Counted from the first letter of the stretch, positions 1 through 10,018 are shown. The stretch: 64,000 bases of DNA from Boswellia sacra (GCA_013180625.2 SNVD02013256.1:1-64000), one strand, 5' to 3'. Numbers and translations are program-made. The notes: generated from the letters alone by a model not told the origin.

Positions 1-351
1 ACATGGGTTAAAGATGCATTCTTTCAAAAAAAAAAAAGAGAAAAAAAATGTATAAAATAAATGAATATCCCCTACCTAAGGTTGTTAGCCTTAACAAATA
101 CTAGAACCGTTATGGCTTATTTCTAATAAGACCCATAGTCATGTGTCAACTGAGCACAAAAGAAGGTTTGTGGATATCTTGACTGAAGGGTACGTGAGTC
201 ATATAAAAAAAAAAAATCAGTTGAGAGTTTGTTTATTTGGATAAAATCAAGGAGAGTGCAATAATGACCACCTTGGATGTAAAATTCTATAAATCACTTC
301 TAAATAATAACGCTTTAATTGCTAGGGACTAGCAATAAGCTAGTTGGGGGG
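1..351 (+). mobile_element. 3' internal end of an upstream Athila-type copy (partial)
   Basis: This stretch aligns by eye, with small differences, to about 10003-10376, the last internal segment before the 3' LTR of the Athila-type element. It includes the same final purine run (TTGGGGGG) directly before an LTR start. It is therefore the 3' untranslated end of another copy whose body lies to the left of the window and which shares the LTR at 352-1879. No coding sequence is visible. The ATA/AAT microsatellite present in the right-hand counterpart is absent here and replaced by an A run. Confidence 0.85.
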
Positions 352-921
352 TGTGATGAACACTTAAATATGCATGGTTAATAAGAGTTTAGTTCATCAT
401 ATTGCATTAATAGTGTCATTAAATTCCTCAACTTAAGCATATTTGTAGCATTTGCATCTTTGGAATTAATTCCTCTTAAATTTTGTTTTGTTACAGGTTC
501 GGTAAAATGGGCATAACTCTCTATTTATAGATCAGAATGGTGCAATTCTTAATGTTTTGGAAAGCTGATTCAATTGTCTACAAGATTGAATTTCACAAGC
601 ATCATCAAATTCGGGCTCTTAGTGGACCAAAATTGGGCTTGAAGTGAACCCATCTACAGTCTCGACCCAGTATGACCAGGCCTCAGTATTTGGACCGTAT
701 CTCTCAAAATACGTATCCAATTGTGCAAATAAATATGTTCTAGAAAGCTAAGAGAAATATCTACAACTTTCATGAAGACATGTGATTAAAATTCACAACA
801 TTTCGATGTCAAAATTGATGGTCAAAGTCGGTGCCTAATGATCCCAATTATCAAAGATATTTACAACTAATATTTGACAATTATGCCCTTGTAATTTGAC
901 AAGTTTGCCCCTGGATGTATC

Positions 922-929
922 TATAAATA
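922..929 (+). promoter_or_regulatory. TATA box of Athila 5' LTR
   Basis: TATAAATA lies in the middle of the LTR and is kept at the same place in the 3' LTR (10948-10955), as expected for the U3 promoter that drives genomic RNA. Confidence 0.65.
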
Positions 930-1567
930 GAGGTGCCTTGTGACCCATTACGGCATCTTGGCCTTGGCTGGAACATTTTGGCTTTGGCTAGGATCTTGTA
1001 TTGTGTTTTGTGTGGTTATGTTATTAATGAATTTCCTTTTTCTTACATTTTATTTTCTTTCTATTATAATGTTCTTCTAATTTCTCTTTTGCTAAGGTGA
1101 AAGGGTGAAACCCTTGATATGAGAATAAGGATTCTCTAACCTTTAATATGTGCTTAATAATCTTAATCTTATAATGTTTATTTAATATGATTTATATTTA
1201 ATTTCTCAATCAATCTTGACACTACTCGTAAAGTGGAGGTCTTGATCCATTGTCGACAATCCTTGGCACATCAAATGCTTGGATCCTTTCTAAATGATGT
1301 ATGGTTCTTCTTTACCGACACGAATCTAGTTAGAACCTTGATTTGTTGTAGACATATAGTGATTGGCATATTGGATACTTGAACCCATTTACAAGAAGTG
1401 GTATAAATATTGGTAATGAAACAAATATAATTCATATAACTAAAATGGGTTGATTATCCTTATTTGAAATATCAAGGGTGGATCCCCTAACCTTAGCCTT
1501 TATTGTTATTGTGTTAATTCCTCTTGTATTTTAATTATTCTATTGTTTATGAACTTTTTATTTTATT

Positions 1568-1706
1568 GACTATGGTAGGTTCTACCACCTTATGAAATTG
1601 TTCTTTAATTTACTATGGTTGGTTATACCACCTATTTCCATGGATGGTTTTACCTCCTCTTGCTTTTTGTTTTATATTTGAATGGTCGGTAATACCACCT
1701 ACCATC
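1568..1706 (+). repeat. Four short quasi-palindromic motifs in the LTR
   Basis: Four copies of an approximately 22-base motif of the form ATGGTNGGTNNTACCACC occur near 1572, 1615, 1640 and 1682. The first can fold as a GGTAG/CTACC hairpin. All four are present in the 3' LTR near 11600-11730. Confidence 0.6.
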
Positions 1707-1885
1707 TTACATACTTGTTGATATTATCATGTCAAATCTTTGAATCATCCATATCACATTTGTTTAGCTTATAATTTGTAACGCTTAAATTCCCTTCCTC
1801 GTGGATCGACCCTGGTCTCACCGGGTTTATTACTTCGACACTCCTATACTTGGGAGACAATCCTTTTTCGGATGTGTCAAGTTTT

Positions 1886-1902
1886 TGGCGCCGTTGCGGG
1901 GA
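1886..1902 (+). other. Primer binding site, tRNA-Asp type
   Basis: TGGCGCCGTTGCGGGGA, seven bases after the LTR end, is complementary with one mismatch to the 3' end of plant tRNA-Asp. This PBS is usual in Athila-like elements. Confidence 0.85.
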
Positions 1903-2080
1903 AGGTAAAAATTGGCGTGCAAAATTGTAAGTATTCTCTTTTCTCATCTTATATCTAAATTTTTTATTTTTTTGTGCGTTCATCTTTTCCTCTCTTTTCT
2001 TCTCTCTTTCTTGCATGAAAATTTGGTCACGAACATCTAGTGGTAGACTTGTTAGAAAAACATCATCTTCCTTAGAAAAC

Positions 2081-3645
2081 ATGGCCAACAATCATGAGGA
2101 AATATTCACGGATGAAGGGGACAACGTTCGCAACAAAATGATCAAAACCAACGAAGAACCCTCGGAAACTACATGAATCCGGTAAGGACTAGTGCACCAT
2201 CTTGTGTAGTTTCTCCTCCATATTCAATCCATTTCAATTTCAAACCAAGTTTTGTTCAACTTCTACCCACTTTTCATGGCCTTGACATGGAGAGCCCATA
2301 TTCCCACTTGAAACTCTTTGAAGAGGTATGTAGCTCCTACACTTACCCAAATTGTAGCATAAACACTATTAGATTAAAGCTTTTTTCTTTTTCTTTAAAA
2401 GATAAAGCTAGAACATGGCTACAAAATTTGAGGTCGAATTCCATTAGTTCATGGGATGAAATGAAACAACAATTTTTGAAAAATTTTTTTCCTACCCATA
2501 GAACAAATTCTCTTAAAAGACAAATTTCTGATTTCTCTCAAAAACAAGGGGAAACCCTTTACCAATGTTGGGATAGATATAAGGAACTACTTAATACCTG
2601 TCCTCACCATGGTTTCGAAACTTGGAGAATAGTTGCGCACTTCTATCAAGGGTTAACACCTCAAGATAGGCAACTAGTAGAATTAATGTGTAGAGGAGAA
2701 TTTAAAGAAAAAGACCCTGAGGAAGCACTTGACTTCCTAGATTCCTTAGCAGAAAAGGCACAAAATTGGGACACTGCTGGCACCTATGAGGTACCAAGCA
2801 AGGCACCAACCTCGACATCCAATAGAGGCATTTACAACCTTAGGGAAGACCATGACCTTCAAGCCAAAGATGCATCCCTAGCTAGAAAAGTCGAGGCTTT
2901 AGAAATGAAAAAGAATGGTCAATTGAATTCTATTCAAGAAAATGTTTGTAACATTTGTAATGACAATGACCATTCTACTGATGATGCCCAACTTGCCTGG
3001 CGTTTAGGAGTCTCCATGAACAAGCCAATGCCTTAAACACTTTCAAAAGGCCAAATCACAATCCATATTCACAAACCTACAATCCTGGTTGGATAAATCA
3101 TCCAAACTTTAGCTGGAAAAATGACAATCATGCACAATCTTCACAAGTCCCTTTTCAAGCACAACAAAATTTTCAAAATTCTCATGATCAGGCATATGCT
3201 CCTCCTCCTAGGAATGACCTTCAAGAAACATTGCATTCATTCATTACAAAGCAAGAGACTTTCAATAGTCAAACTACTCAAACACTAGCAAAATTGTCAG
3301 AAACTCTTGCAAAATTTGCATCTACATGTAGCATCCAAGAGAAAGGAAACTTTCCTTCTCAAACATTGCAAAACCCCAAAGATCAATCTAACTCAAATGC
3401 AGGGAATTCAAATAACCATTATTTTGACCAAGCCAAGTCAGTTATGACCCTTCGTAATGGTAAGGTTGTTGAAAAACACATTCTTAATCCTTGTGAGAAA
3501 GAAGAAGAATCGATCTCTAAAGGACAGGAAGAGGTTGCCAACCCAACACCTAGCGAAAAAGAAACCAAATCCTCATTTGTGCCTCCATTTCCTCGAGCAT
3601 TAGCTACACCAAAGAAGCCAACTCACAATTTTGAAATCTTTGAAA
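2081..3645 (+). pseudogene. Athila-type gag, frameshifted
   Basis: Gag capsid region of the Athila-type element. The likely start is the ATG at 2081. The frame is broken before about 2150, then open from there through 3036, where a second frameshift near 3005-3020 ends it; coding resumes in another frame and runs into protease. The retrotransposon gag core is recognisable at about 2230-2770 (phrases such as LLPTFHGLDMESPYSHLKLF and QGLTPQDRQLVELMC). No intact CCHC knuckle is seen; CNICNDNDHS at about 2950 may be its remnant. The protein would form the virus-like particle in the cytoplasm. The frame breaks make this copy non-functional. Confidence 0.82.
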
Positions 3646-4327
3646 TTTTCAAACAGGTAAAGGTCAACATTCCCTTGCTTGATGTGATCAAACAGGTACC
3701 TTCTTATGCAAAGTTTTTGAAAGACTTGTGCATTGTGAAAAGAAAACTAAATGTGAAAAAGAAGGCCTTTCTAGCCAAGCAAGTAAGTGCTATTCTTCAA
3801 AATAATAATACAGTGAAATATAAGGATCCAGGTTGTCCTACAATTTCCTGTGTTATTGGAGACCATAAAATTGAACAAGCTTTACTTGATCTTGGTGCTA
3901 GTGTGAATTTGCTTCCATACTCGGTTTTTCAAAAACTCAATCTAGGTGAGTTAAAACCAACTTATGTGACTCTTTTGCTTGCTCATAGATCAATTAAAGT
4001 ACCAAGAGGAATAGTAGAAGATGTGTGACTTCAAGTCGATAAATTCATTTACCCAGTGGATTTTATCGTCTTAGACACACAACCAGTAGAAGTAAGCAAT
4101 TCAATTCCTGTTATTTTAGGGCGTCCATTTCTAGCTGCTTCTAATGCTTTGATTAATTGCAGGAATGGAGTCATGAAGCTATCATTTGGGAACATGACAT
4201 TAGAACTTAATGTTTTTAATATGTGAAAACAACCAAATGAAGAAGAAGATGAAGTTGATGAAGCCAATGTAATTGAATCTATTGTGGAAGATCACATCCA
4301 AAAAGAGGGTTCTTCTGACCCTATTTG
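3646..4327 (+). pseudogene. Athila-type aspartic protease, stop-interrupted
   Basis: Continues in frame from the end of gag. The active site reads LLDLGASVNLLPYSVF at about 3880-3930, the DLGA variant of the retroviral-type aspartic protease common in Athila and Tat elements. A stop at 4026-4028, after the VPRGIVEDV segment, interrupts the domain, but the same frame continues through ILGRPFL near 4115-4135. Further stops follow near 4224 and 4326. The enzyme would process the Gag-Pol polyprotein. Confidence 0.8.
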
Positions 4328-4398
4328 AACTTGTCTAGTGAAATTCATTAGAATCAAGCCATGGACTAGGTCTAATCTTTTCTGATATATGTTCTTTA

Positions 4399-5560
4399 TT
4401 GGATTGTGCACAGGTGATGGAAAAAGGCTCAAAATCAAGATTTGAAGAATTGGGGCAAATGAATGAAAGCAAGGAAAATGAAGCTCCCAAGTTAGAATTG
4501 AAGCCCTTGCCTGAAGGACAGAAATATGCATATCTTGGGGAGAATCAGACATATCCGGTGGTAATTTCTTCATCCCTCACATGCGTGCAACAAGGTAAGT
4601 TGATAGAAGTGCTTAAAAGGCATAAAAATGCAATTGGGTGGACTTTAAAAGATATAAAAGGCATAACCCTTTAATTTGCACACATAGAATACATTTAGAG
4701 GAAAATGCCAAAACATCTCAACAACCTCAAAGGAGATTAAATCCACACATGAAGAGGTCATTAGGGCTGAAGTTCTCAAACTACTTGATGTGGGAATTAT
4801 CTATCCTATTTCTGATAGTAAGTGGGTAAGCCCTACAAAAGTAGTACCTAAAAAATCTGGCATCACAGTGGTTAAAAATGAAAAGGGTGAATTATTGCCA
4901 ACTCGTGTCTCATCTAGTTGGAGGATGTGCATTGATTATAGAAAATTAAATGTTGTCAATTGAAAAGAACCATTTAAAATTCCTACCCTTCCTTGACCAA
5001 AATTCTTGCATAGTATTAGTAGGAAACCCCTACTACTGCTTTCTTGATGGATACTCAGGCTACTATCAAATCCCATTGCACTTGAAGACCAAGAAAAGAC
5101 CACATTCACGTGCCCCTTTGGCACTTTTGCATTTAGGAGAATGCCTTTTGGACTTTGTAATGCCCCAGCCACTTTTCAAAGATGCATGTTAATCATTTTC
5201 AGTGACATGGTTGAACATTGTTTAGAAGTTTTCATGGATGATTTAACTGTCTTTGGAAACTCATTTGATAATTGTCTTGAAAACTTAGAAACAGTACCTA
5301 AAAGATGTGTAAAAAAGGTCCTTATTATTGAATTGGAAAAATTCATGTAATGGTCCACTTTAGGATTGTTTTAGGTCATGTGGTGTCTTCTAAAGGAATT
5401 GAAGTAGATAAAGCAAAAGTGGAATTAATTTCCCATTTGCCTCTACCAAAAACAGTTAAAGAGGTTCGTTCATTCTTATGGCATGCTGGATTTTATAGGA
5501 GGTTCATAAGAAATTTCAGTGCTATATCTAAACCTCTTTGTAACCTCTTAATAAAAGATA
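4399..5560 (+). pseudogene. Athila-type reverse transcriptase, frameshifted
   Basis: RT-domain pieces appear in successive frames: an upstream linker ending in IGWTLKDIKGI (about 4630-4665), CIDYRKLNVVN (about 4928-4960), FLDGYSGYYQIPLH (5042-5083), MPFGLCNAPATFQRCM (5141-5188) and the catalytic FMDDLTVFG (about 5233-5259). At least three frameshifts separate these blocks, so no continuous enzyme can be made. The connection to RNase H resumes in an open frame from 5350. Confidence 0.85.
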
Positions 5561-6120
5561 CTTCCATTGAATGGACTCAAGAATGTCAAAATGCCTTTGA
5601 TACACTAATTGGACTTTTAACAACTGCTCCAATTATGCAATCTCCTGATTGGTCCTTGCCTTTTGAACTGATGTGTGATGCAAGTGACTATGCCCTTGGT
5701 GCTGTCTTAGGACAAAGAAAAGAAGGTAAGCCTTATGTCATATACTATACAAGCAGAACTTTAAATGATGCGCAAATGAATTACACAACAACTGAAAAAG
5801 AACTACTTGCAGTAGTATTTGCATTGGACAAATTTCGTTCTTTTTTAATTGGTTCTCCCACAATTGTTTACACTGACCATGCAGCTATGAGATATTTAAT
5901 GTCTAAACAGGATGCAAAACCTAGATTGATACGGTGGATCTTATTGCCCAAAGAATTCAACATCACAATAAAGGATAAGAAAGGAGCCAAAAATGTCGTT
6001 GCTGATCATCTTTCAAGACTAACGACAGAGACATTAATTGAAACTTCACCTATCAATGATTCTTTTCCTGATGAATTTTATTTTCCGTTGCTACTGTACC
6101 TTGGTCTGCTAACATTGTAA
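5561..6120 (+). pseudogene. Athila-type RNase H
   Basis: Part of the longest open pol segment (5350-6120). The retroelement RNase H appears as FELMCDASDYALGAVLGQR (about 5665-5721), followed by the TEKELLAVVFALDKFRSFL helix and the YTDHAAMRYLM strand. The first catalytic Asp (CDAS), Glu (EKEL) and Asp (YTDH) are visible. The segment stops at 6118-6120 before integrase, so it is isolated from the rest of pol. Confidence 0.85.
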
Positions 6121-6129
6121 ATTTTCTTG

Positions 6130-7386
6130 CAACAGGAAAAATGCCACCTCATTGGAATGCTCAAGACAAAAGGAAATTTTTAACCGAGGTGAAAAAATTT
6201 TTATTGGGATGACCCATATCTGTTCAAATATTGTCCAGACCAAATAATAAGAAGATGCATACCCGACAATGAGGTAAGTAGTGTCATTAACTTTTGTCAT
6301 TCTGAAACATGTGGAGGACATTTTTCATCTAGAAAAACAGCTGCTAAGATCTTACAATGTGGATTTTATTGGCCCACCTTATTTAAAGATGCACATGCAT
6401 TTTGCAAAACGGGTGAAAATTGTCAAAAATTGGGATCTATTTCAAAAGAAACACTGATGCCTTTGAAATCCCCATTCTTGTTGTTGAAATCTTTGATTGT
6501 TGGGGTATTGATTTTCTGGGACCCTTTCCACCGTCATTTGGTTTTGTGTATATCCTTGTTGCAGTAGACTATGTTTCAAAATGGGTCGAGGCAACTCCAT
6601 GTCGAAACAATGACCACAAAACAGTTGTCAAATTCTTGAAAGAGAATATCTTGAGTAGATTTGAAATTCCTCGAGCATTATTAGTGATGGGGGTACGCAT
6701 TTTTGTAATAAACCATTTGAAACCTTAATGAAGAAATATGGAATAACCCATAAAATTTCTACACCTTATCACCCACAAACAAGTGGACAAGTTGAATTAG
6801 CTAATAGGGAGATAAAACAGATCTTAGAAAAAACGGTTAACCCAACTCCTAAAGATTGGTCTTTAAGACTTAATGATGCACTTTGGGCTTACCGAACTGC
6901 TTTTAAAACATCATTAGGATGTCTCCTTATAGACTAGTTTATGGAAAACCTTGTCACTTACCTGTGGAAATTGAACATAAAACTTATTGGGCCATTAAAA
7001 CATTTAACACAAACTTGAATGATGCTTGCAAGTTACGTAAACTCCAACTGAATGAACTTGAAGAAATCAGGAATGAGGCTTATGAAAATTCTAAAATCTA
7101 CAAAGAAAAAATGAAGGTTTTTCATGACAAATCCATTGTTAGAAAATCTTTTGAACCTTCACAACAAGTTCTTTTGTATGATTCAAGATTGCATTTGTTT
7201 CCTGGTAAACTTCGGTCTCGTTGGACTGGGCCTTTTATTGTTAAAATTGTTTTCCCTCATGGAGCAGTTGAAATTGAGAACCCAAAGAATGGTAATGTGT
7301 TTAAAGTTAATGGACAACGGTTAAAACCATTCTTTGAAAATTTTGCCCAAAACGAAAAGTCTATTGCTTTAATCAATCCTTTTTAA
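6130..7386 (+). pseudogene. Athila-type integrase, frameshifted
   Basis: The zinc-binding region (HSETCGGHFSS to CKTGENCQ, about 6298-6425) is followed by the catalytic core [14 protein letters not shown] (about 6500-6540), a frameshift beside the second Asp (near 6688), and the EL-containing block [17 protein letters not shown] (about 6783-6833). After another break the C-terminal domain runs openly from 6919 to 7386, with [12 protein letters not shown] typical of gypsy integrases. Three frames are used, so the copy is inactive. Confidence 0.85.
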
Positions 7387-7513
7387 GGATTGATTTTTCC
7401 CGGTCAAGTGGCGGATACGGTACTCCGTGACATTTAAAGTCGGTTTTTCAGTTCCCTAAAAACTGTTGCTCACCTTGCATCCATTTTCTTTTCTTCTCTC
7501 TCATTTTCTTCAC

Positions 7514-7906
7514 ATGGATACCATTCTCTCAAAATTGCACAAACATTTTCCCTCTCTTCCTCAAAATGATTTACTTAAAATTTATAAAGCTCATGCAGAA
7601 AGACTAAGGTTGTTGATGCGTAAAGGTATTCCTGTTGATTTAAGATGGTTAATTGAAGCCAAGGTTCGATTCTCTTGTGAGTTTTCAGATAATCTTGTTT
7701 CCCAAATGCCAGGATTGGGAAAAAGCTCTTATGCCAAAAAGCGAAGAGCGAAAAGGTTACAAGTTTGTCCCAGATGTGCAAGATGGACTTGTAACCAGCG
7801 TTGCCGCTCCTTGGGATATTTATCTAACAATCGAGAGGATAAGCTACAGTTCATCAAGGATGGACTGAGTAAGGAGTCCTTGGATGATATCCGAAGTGAC
7901 TCTTGA
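7514..7906 (+). CDS. Unknown 130-residue ORF with a cysteine cluster
   Basis: An intact ORF begins at ATG 7514, about 125 bases after the integrase stop; an in-frame ATG at 7466 is possible but lies in a pyrimidine-rich leader. I do not recognise the family. The N-terminal two thirds look helical. A basic stretch (AKKRRAKRLQ) precedes a cysteine cluster CPRCARWTCNQRC (C-x2-C-x4-C-x3-C), which could bind zinc and, with the basic stretch, nucleic acid. It stands where Athila elements often carry an env-like ORF, but no signal peptide or membrane segment is evident. Being open while gag-pol is broken is notable. Function unknown. Confidence 0.55.
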   Translation: MDTILSKLHKHFPSLPQNDLLKIYKAHAERLRLLMRKGIPVDLRWLIEAKVRFSCEFSDNLVSQMPGLGKSSYAKKRRAKRLQVCPRCARWTCNQRCRSLGYLSNNREDKLQFIKDGLSKESLDDIRSDS

Positions 7907-8321
7907 GACGCATTCTTGTGGACTTGTGCAGCGTGAAATTTTTAATTTGTGACACAATTCCGAGATGAGCAGGAACGCTATAGTCTTGGGAATCTGACTC
8001 AAAATGACCCTGTTTGCCAGTTTATAAGAAAACTGGATGGGAAGCATATCCCCAACTCATAGAAGGTGTTTAAGCCGTTTCTGGACGTAAAACCAGAGGA
8101 AGATGTGAGCCACAGTCACAACTACCTGTACATATGCATGCGTGCCATCATTTTTGAATTTTAATACCTCATAGCTGTCATTTTTGAATTTGTATCTTTT
8201 GTTTGACTTATGGTGTCTTATTTCATCATCTTTTGAATTTTTATGCATTATTGTCAAATTTTTCAACAAACAACCGAGCTACCTAGATAGATATCATCAT
8301 TAGCATACCTTTTTGCACTCC
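7907..8321 (+). other. Non-coding spacer between the unknown ORF and the LOG-like gene
   Basis: No ORF worth reporting. It contains the direct repeat TCATTTTTGAATTT (near 8150 and 8178) and a CATATGCATGCGTGC stretch near 8131-8145 that resembles plant RY-type motifs. It would act as leader or promoter for the LOG-like ORF downstream. Confidence 0.4.
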
Positions 8322-8328
8322 ATAAATA
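8322..8328 (+). promoter_or_regulatory. Possible TATA box upstream of the LOG-like ORF
   Basis: ATAAATA within CCATAAATACC lies 56 bases before the ATG. About 30 bases downstream is a CA dinucleotide in a pyrimidine tract (TTCTTCACAC), a usual plant start-site context. This is a sequence-only suggestion; translation from the element's genomic RNA is the alternative. Confidence 0.35.
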
Positions 8329-8377
8329 CCACATCTCTTGTTCTTTTCTTCACACATAGTTAGAGAGTTGCATAGAC

Positions 8378-9025
8378 ATGGAGGGAACTTCAAAACGTCG
8401 AATCCAAAGGATATGTGTATTCTGTGGATCCCGACCGGGTAAAAGTGACGAGTTTATAGAAGTAGCAAATTACCTTGGTAGACTACTGGCTGAAAGAAAG
8501 ATTCATGTGGTTTATGGGGGAGGTAGCCTTGGGTTAATGGGTTGCGTATCAACAGCTGCACATGTAGGAGGTAGTCAAGTGTTAGTAGTTATTCCTAAAG
8601 CTTTGGCTGTAGAAAGCATTGTTGAAAAAACGGTTGGGAAGGAGTTACAGGTCTCCTCTATGCATGAACGCATGGCACATATGCTCATCAATTCAGATGC
8701 CTTTATTGCTTTACCAGGTGGCTTTGGCACTCTTGAAGAAATTTTTCAAATTGCCTCTTTGGCCCAACTGAATCTCCATCAAACCACAGGTTTGTTGAAT
8801 GTTTACAATTTCTTTAATCCTTTAATAAGTTTTGTTGATGTAGCTGTAGAACAAAATTTTATCCCACATTGGGCGAGACAGATCCTTGTTTCTGCCACTT
8901 CTGCTAGTGAGTTACTTGACATATTACAAGAAGTTGAGTATGAACCTGACCCAGCTAATACTCAAATTAATTGGGCAGGAGGGCAAAACAAAAAGTGCAA
9001 ATTGGATCTGAATCTCCGTTTATAA
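8378..9025 (+). CDS. LOG: LONELY GUY-type cytokinin riboside 5'-monophosphate phosphoribohydrolase, retrotransposon-borne
   Basis: A 215-residue intact ORF, the usual length for plant LOG proteins. LOG enzymes act in the cytosol and release active free-base cytokinins from their riboside monophosphates. Visible signatures are the N-terminal ICVFCGSRPGK nucleotide-binding strand (residues 12-22), GGGSLGLMG (47-55), MHERMAHM (95-102) and PGGFGTLEE (113-121), followed by the WAQLG-like helix (here LAQLN) and a standard C-terminal helix. In family members the Arg of the third block is normally followed by Lys; here it is Met (R98-M99), which may matter for activity. Plant LOG genes have several introns, but this copy has none, pointing to capture through RNA. 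It is in sense orientation between integrase and the 3' LTR and stays open while gag-pol is broken. Confidence 0.93.
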   Translation: MEGTSKRRIQRICVFCGSRPGKSDEFIEVANYLGRLLAERKIHVVYGGGSLGLMGCVSTAAHVGGSQVLVVIPKALAVESIVEKTVGKELQVSSMHERMAHMLINSDAFIALPGGFGTLEEIFQIASLAQLNLHQTTGLLNVYNFFNPLISFVDVAVEQNFIPHWARQILVSATSASELLDILQEVEYEPDPANTQINWAGGQNKKCKLDLNLRL

Positions 9026-9756
9026 TTTTTTTGTCTTTTATTTTATTTTATTTTTAGCATGTTATTTTATGAGTCTTTCAGGTCACTCTCTTGAATAACA
9101 GAAGCTTCAGGTAATGTCTCCTATACTTTATCTCTCTACATTTAAACATTGAGGACAATGTTTCATTTGGTTGGGGGGGAAGGATAGTAGACATAAGTGT
9201 GTCTTGAAATTTTATTTTTTTCTTGCAAAAAAAAAAAAAGCGAGTTAGTAATTAGATTCAGAGTGCGGTGTAAGGATTTCAAATCCTCTTGAGACGCATT
9301 CTGGGTCAGGAATGGCAGAGTATGGAGGGCCAGTTTGAACTCTTGAAACTCATTCTAACCAATTTGTCATTTTATTTTGATCTTATGAACTCATTTTAGC
9401 TAACTTGATATTATTTAGACTTGATTTTTTAATTTTATAACAAGGAGGTCTTATTCATTTCACTTTGAATTATTCAAATCTATGAACTCTCACAACCTTG
9501 TCATTTAAAAAAAAAATTGTGTGCTTATGTACTCATTAAGCAAGTATTCATGAACCTTTCTTTACACACATACATACCCTGATGCATGATTGTGGGTGGC
9601 AAAATGAAATGTTGTAATAGTTGAGTTCTTTTGTTTTGTTTAGGATAACAACACAAAGGAATGGGAAAGTTAAAAAAAAGCAAAAAAAAAAAAAAGAAAA
9701 AAGAAGGAAAAAAATAGCAATTGTGGATAAAGTTTGGTCTCGTAGCCTCCTTAATT
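9026..9756 (+). other. 3' untranslated region of the Athila element
   Basis: No convincing ORF. It is AT-rich with several A or T runs and purine stretches (near 9180-9240 and 9670-9715). It contains the palindrome and G run annotated separately at 9144-9180. The minus-strand phenylalanine-rich ORFs here only reflect the poly-A tracts. Confidence 0.6.
9144..9180 (+). other. Conserved-looking palindrome followed by a G run
   Basis: AAACATTGAGGACAATGTTT (8-base arms, AGGA loop) is followed by TCATTTGGTTGGGGGGGA. I recall a CATTGAGGACAATG plus G-run module downstream of pol in related plant gypsy elements. It resembles an extra polypurine tract or an RNA structural signal. The role is inferred. 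Confidence 0.5.
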
Positions 9757-10018
9757 CGAGCAATTAAGCTTGAGGGGTGCCTTAACACCTAATACCCTAA
9801 GACCAACTGGTTTGGGAGCTATTGGCCCAAAGCTCGCTACATAGATTAAGGAGAAAGCTTAATGGGATTGAACATTGCACTATCCATAAGTTTCTAAGCA
9901 AAATTAAAGCATCGGCAACCCGAGTTGTTAAGCTCGAAGGGGTGTCTTAACACCTAATGCCCTAAGGCCAACTGGTCTGGGAGCCATTAGCCTAAGGCTC
10001 GCTACATGGGTCAAAGAT
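9757..10018 (+). repeat. Imperfect ~95-bp direct duplication in the 3' UTR
   Basis: A block beginning near 9757 (CTTAACACCTAATACCCTAA within it) recurs about 164 bases later from near 9921 (CTTAACACCTAATGCCCTAA within it). Both end in GCTCGCTACAT. The window's first bases match the end of the second copy. Confidence 0.75.

Larger units (their letters stand above)
352..1879 (+). repeat. 5' LTR of Athila-type element 1 (shared LTR of a tandem array)
   Basis: The LTR begins TGTGATGAAC after a G run and ends GATGTGTCA just before the PBS. It matches the 3' LTR at 10377-11906 along its length. Because internal 3' sequence precedes it (1-351), it serves as the 3' LTR of one copy and the 5' LTR of the next. 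No target-site duplication can be looked for at this end. Confidence 0.9.

Noticed and set aside
1732..2091. Minus-strand 119-residue ORF across the Athila LTR and PBS
   Set aside because: Antisense to the LTR end, PBS and gag start; it has no recognisable domain and the equivalent in the 3' LTR is shorter and different.
9525..9788. Minus-strand phenylalanine-rich ORFs in the Athila 3' UTR
   Set aside because: Created by poly-A runs; no homology or conserved start.
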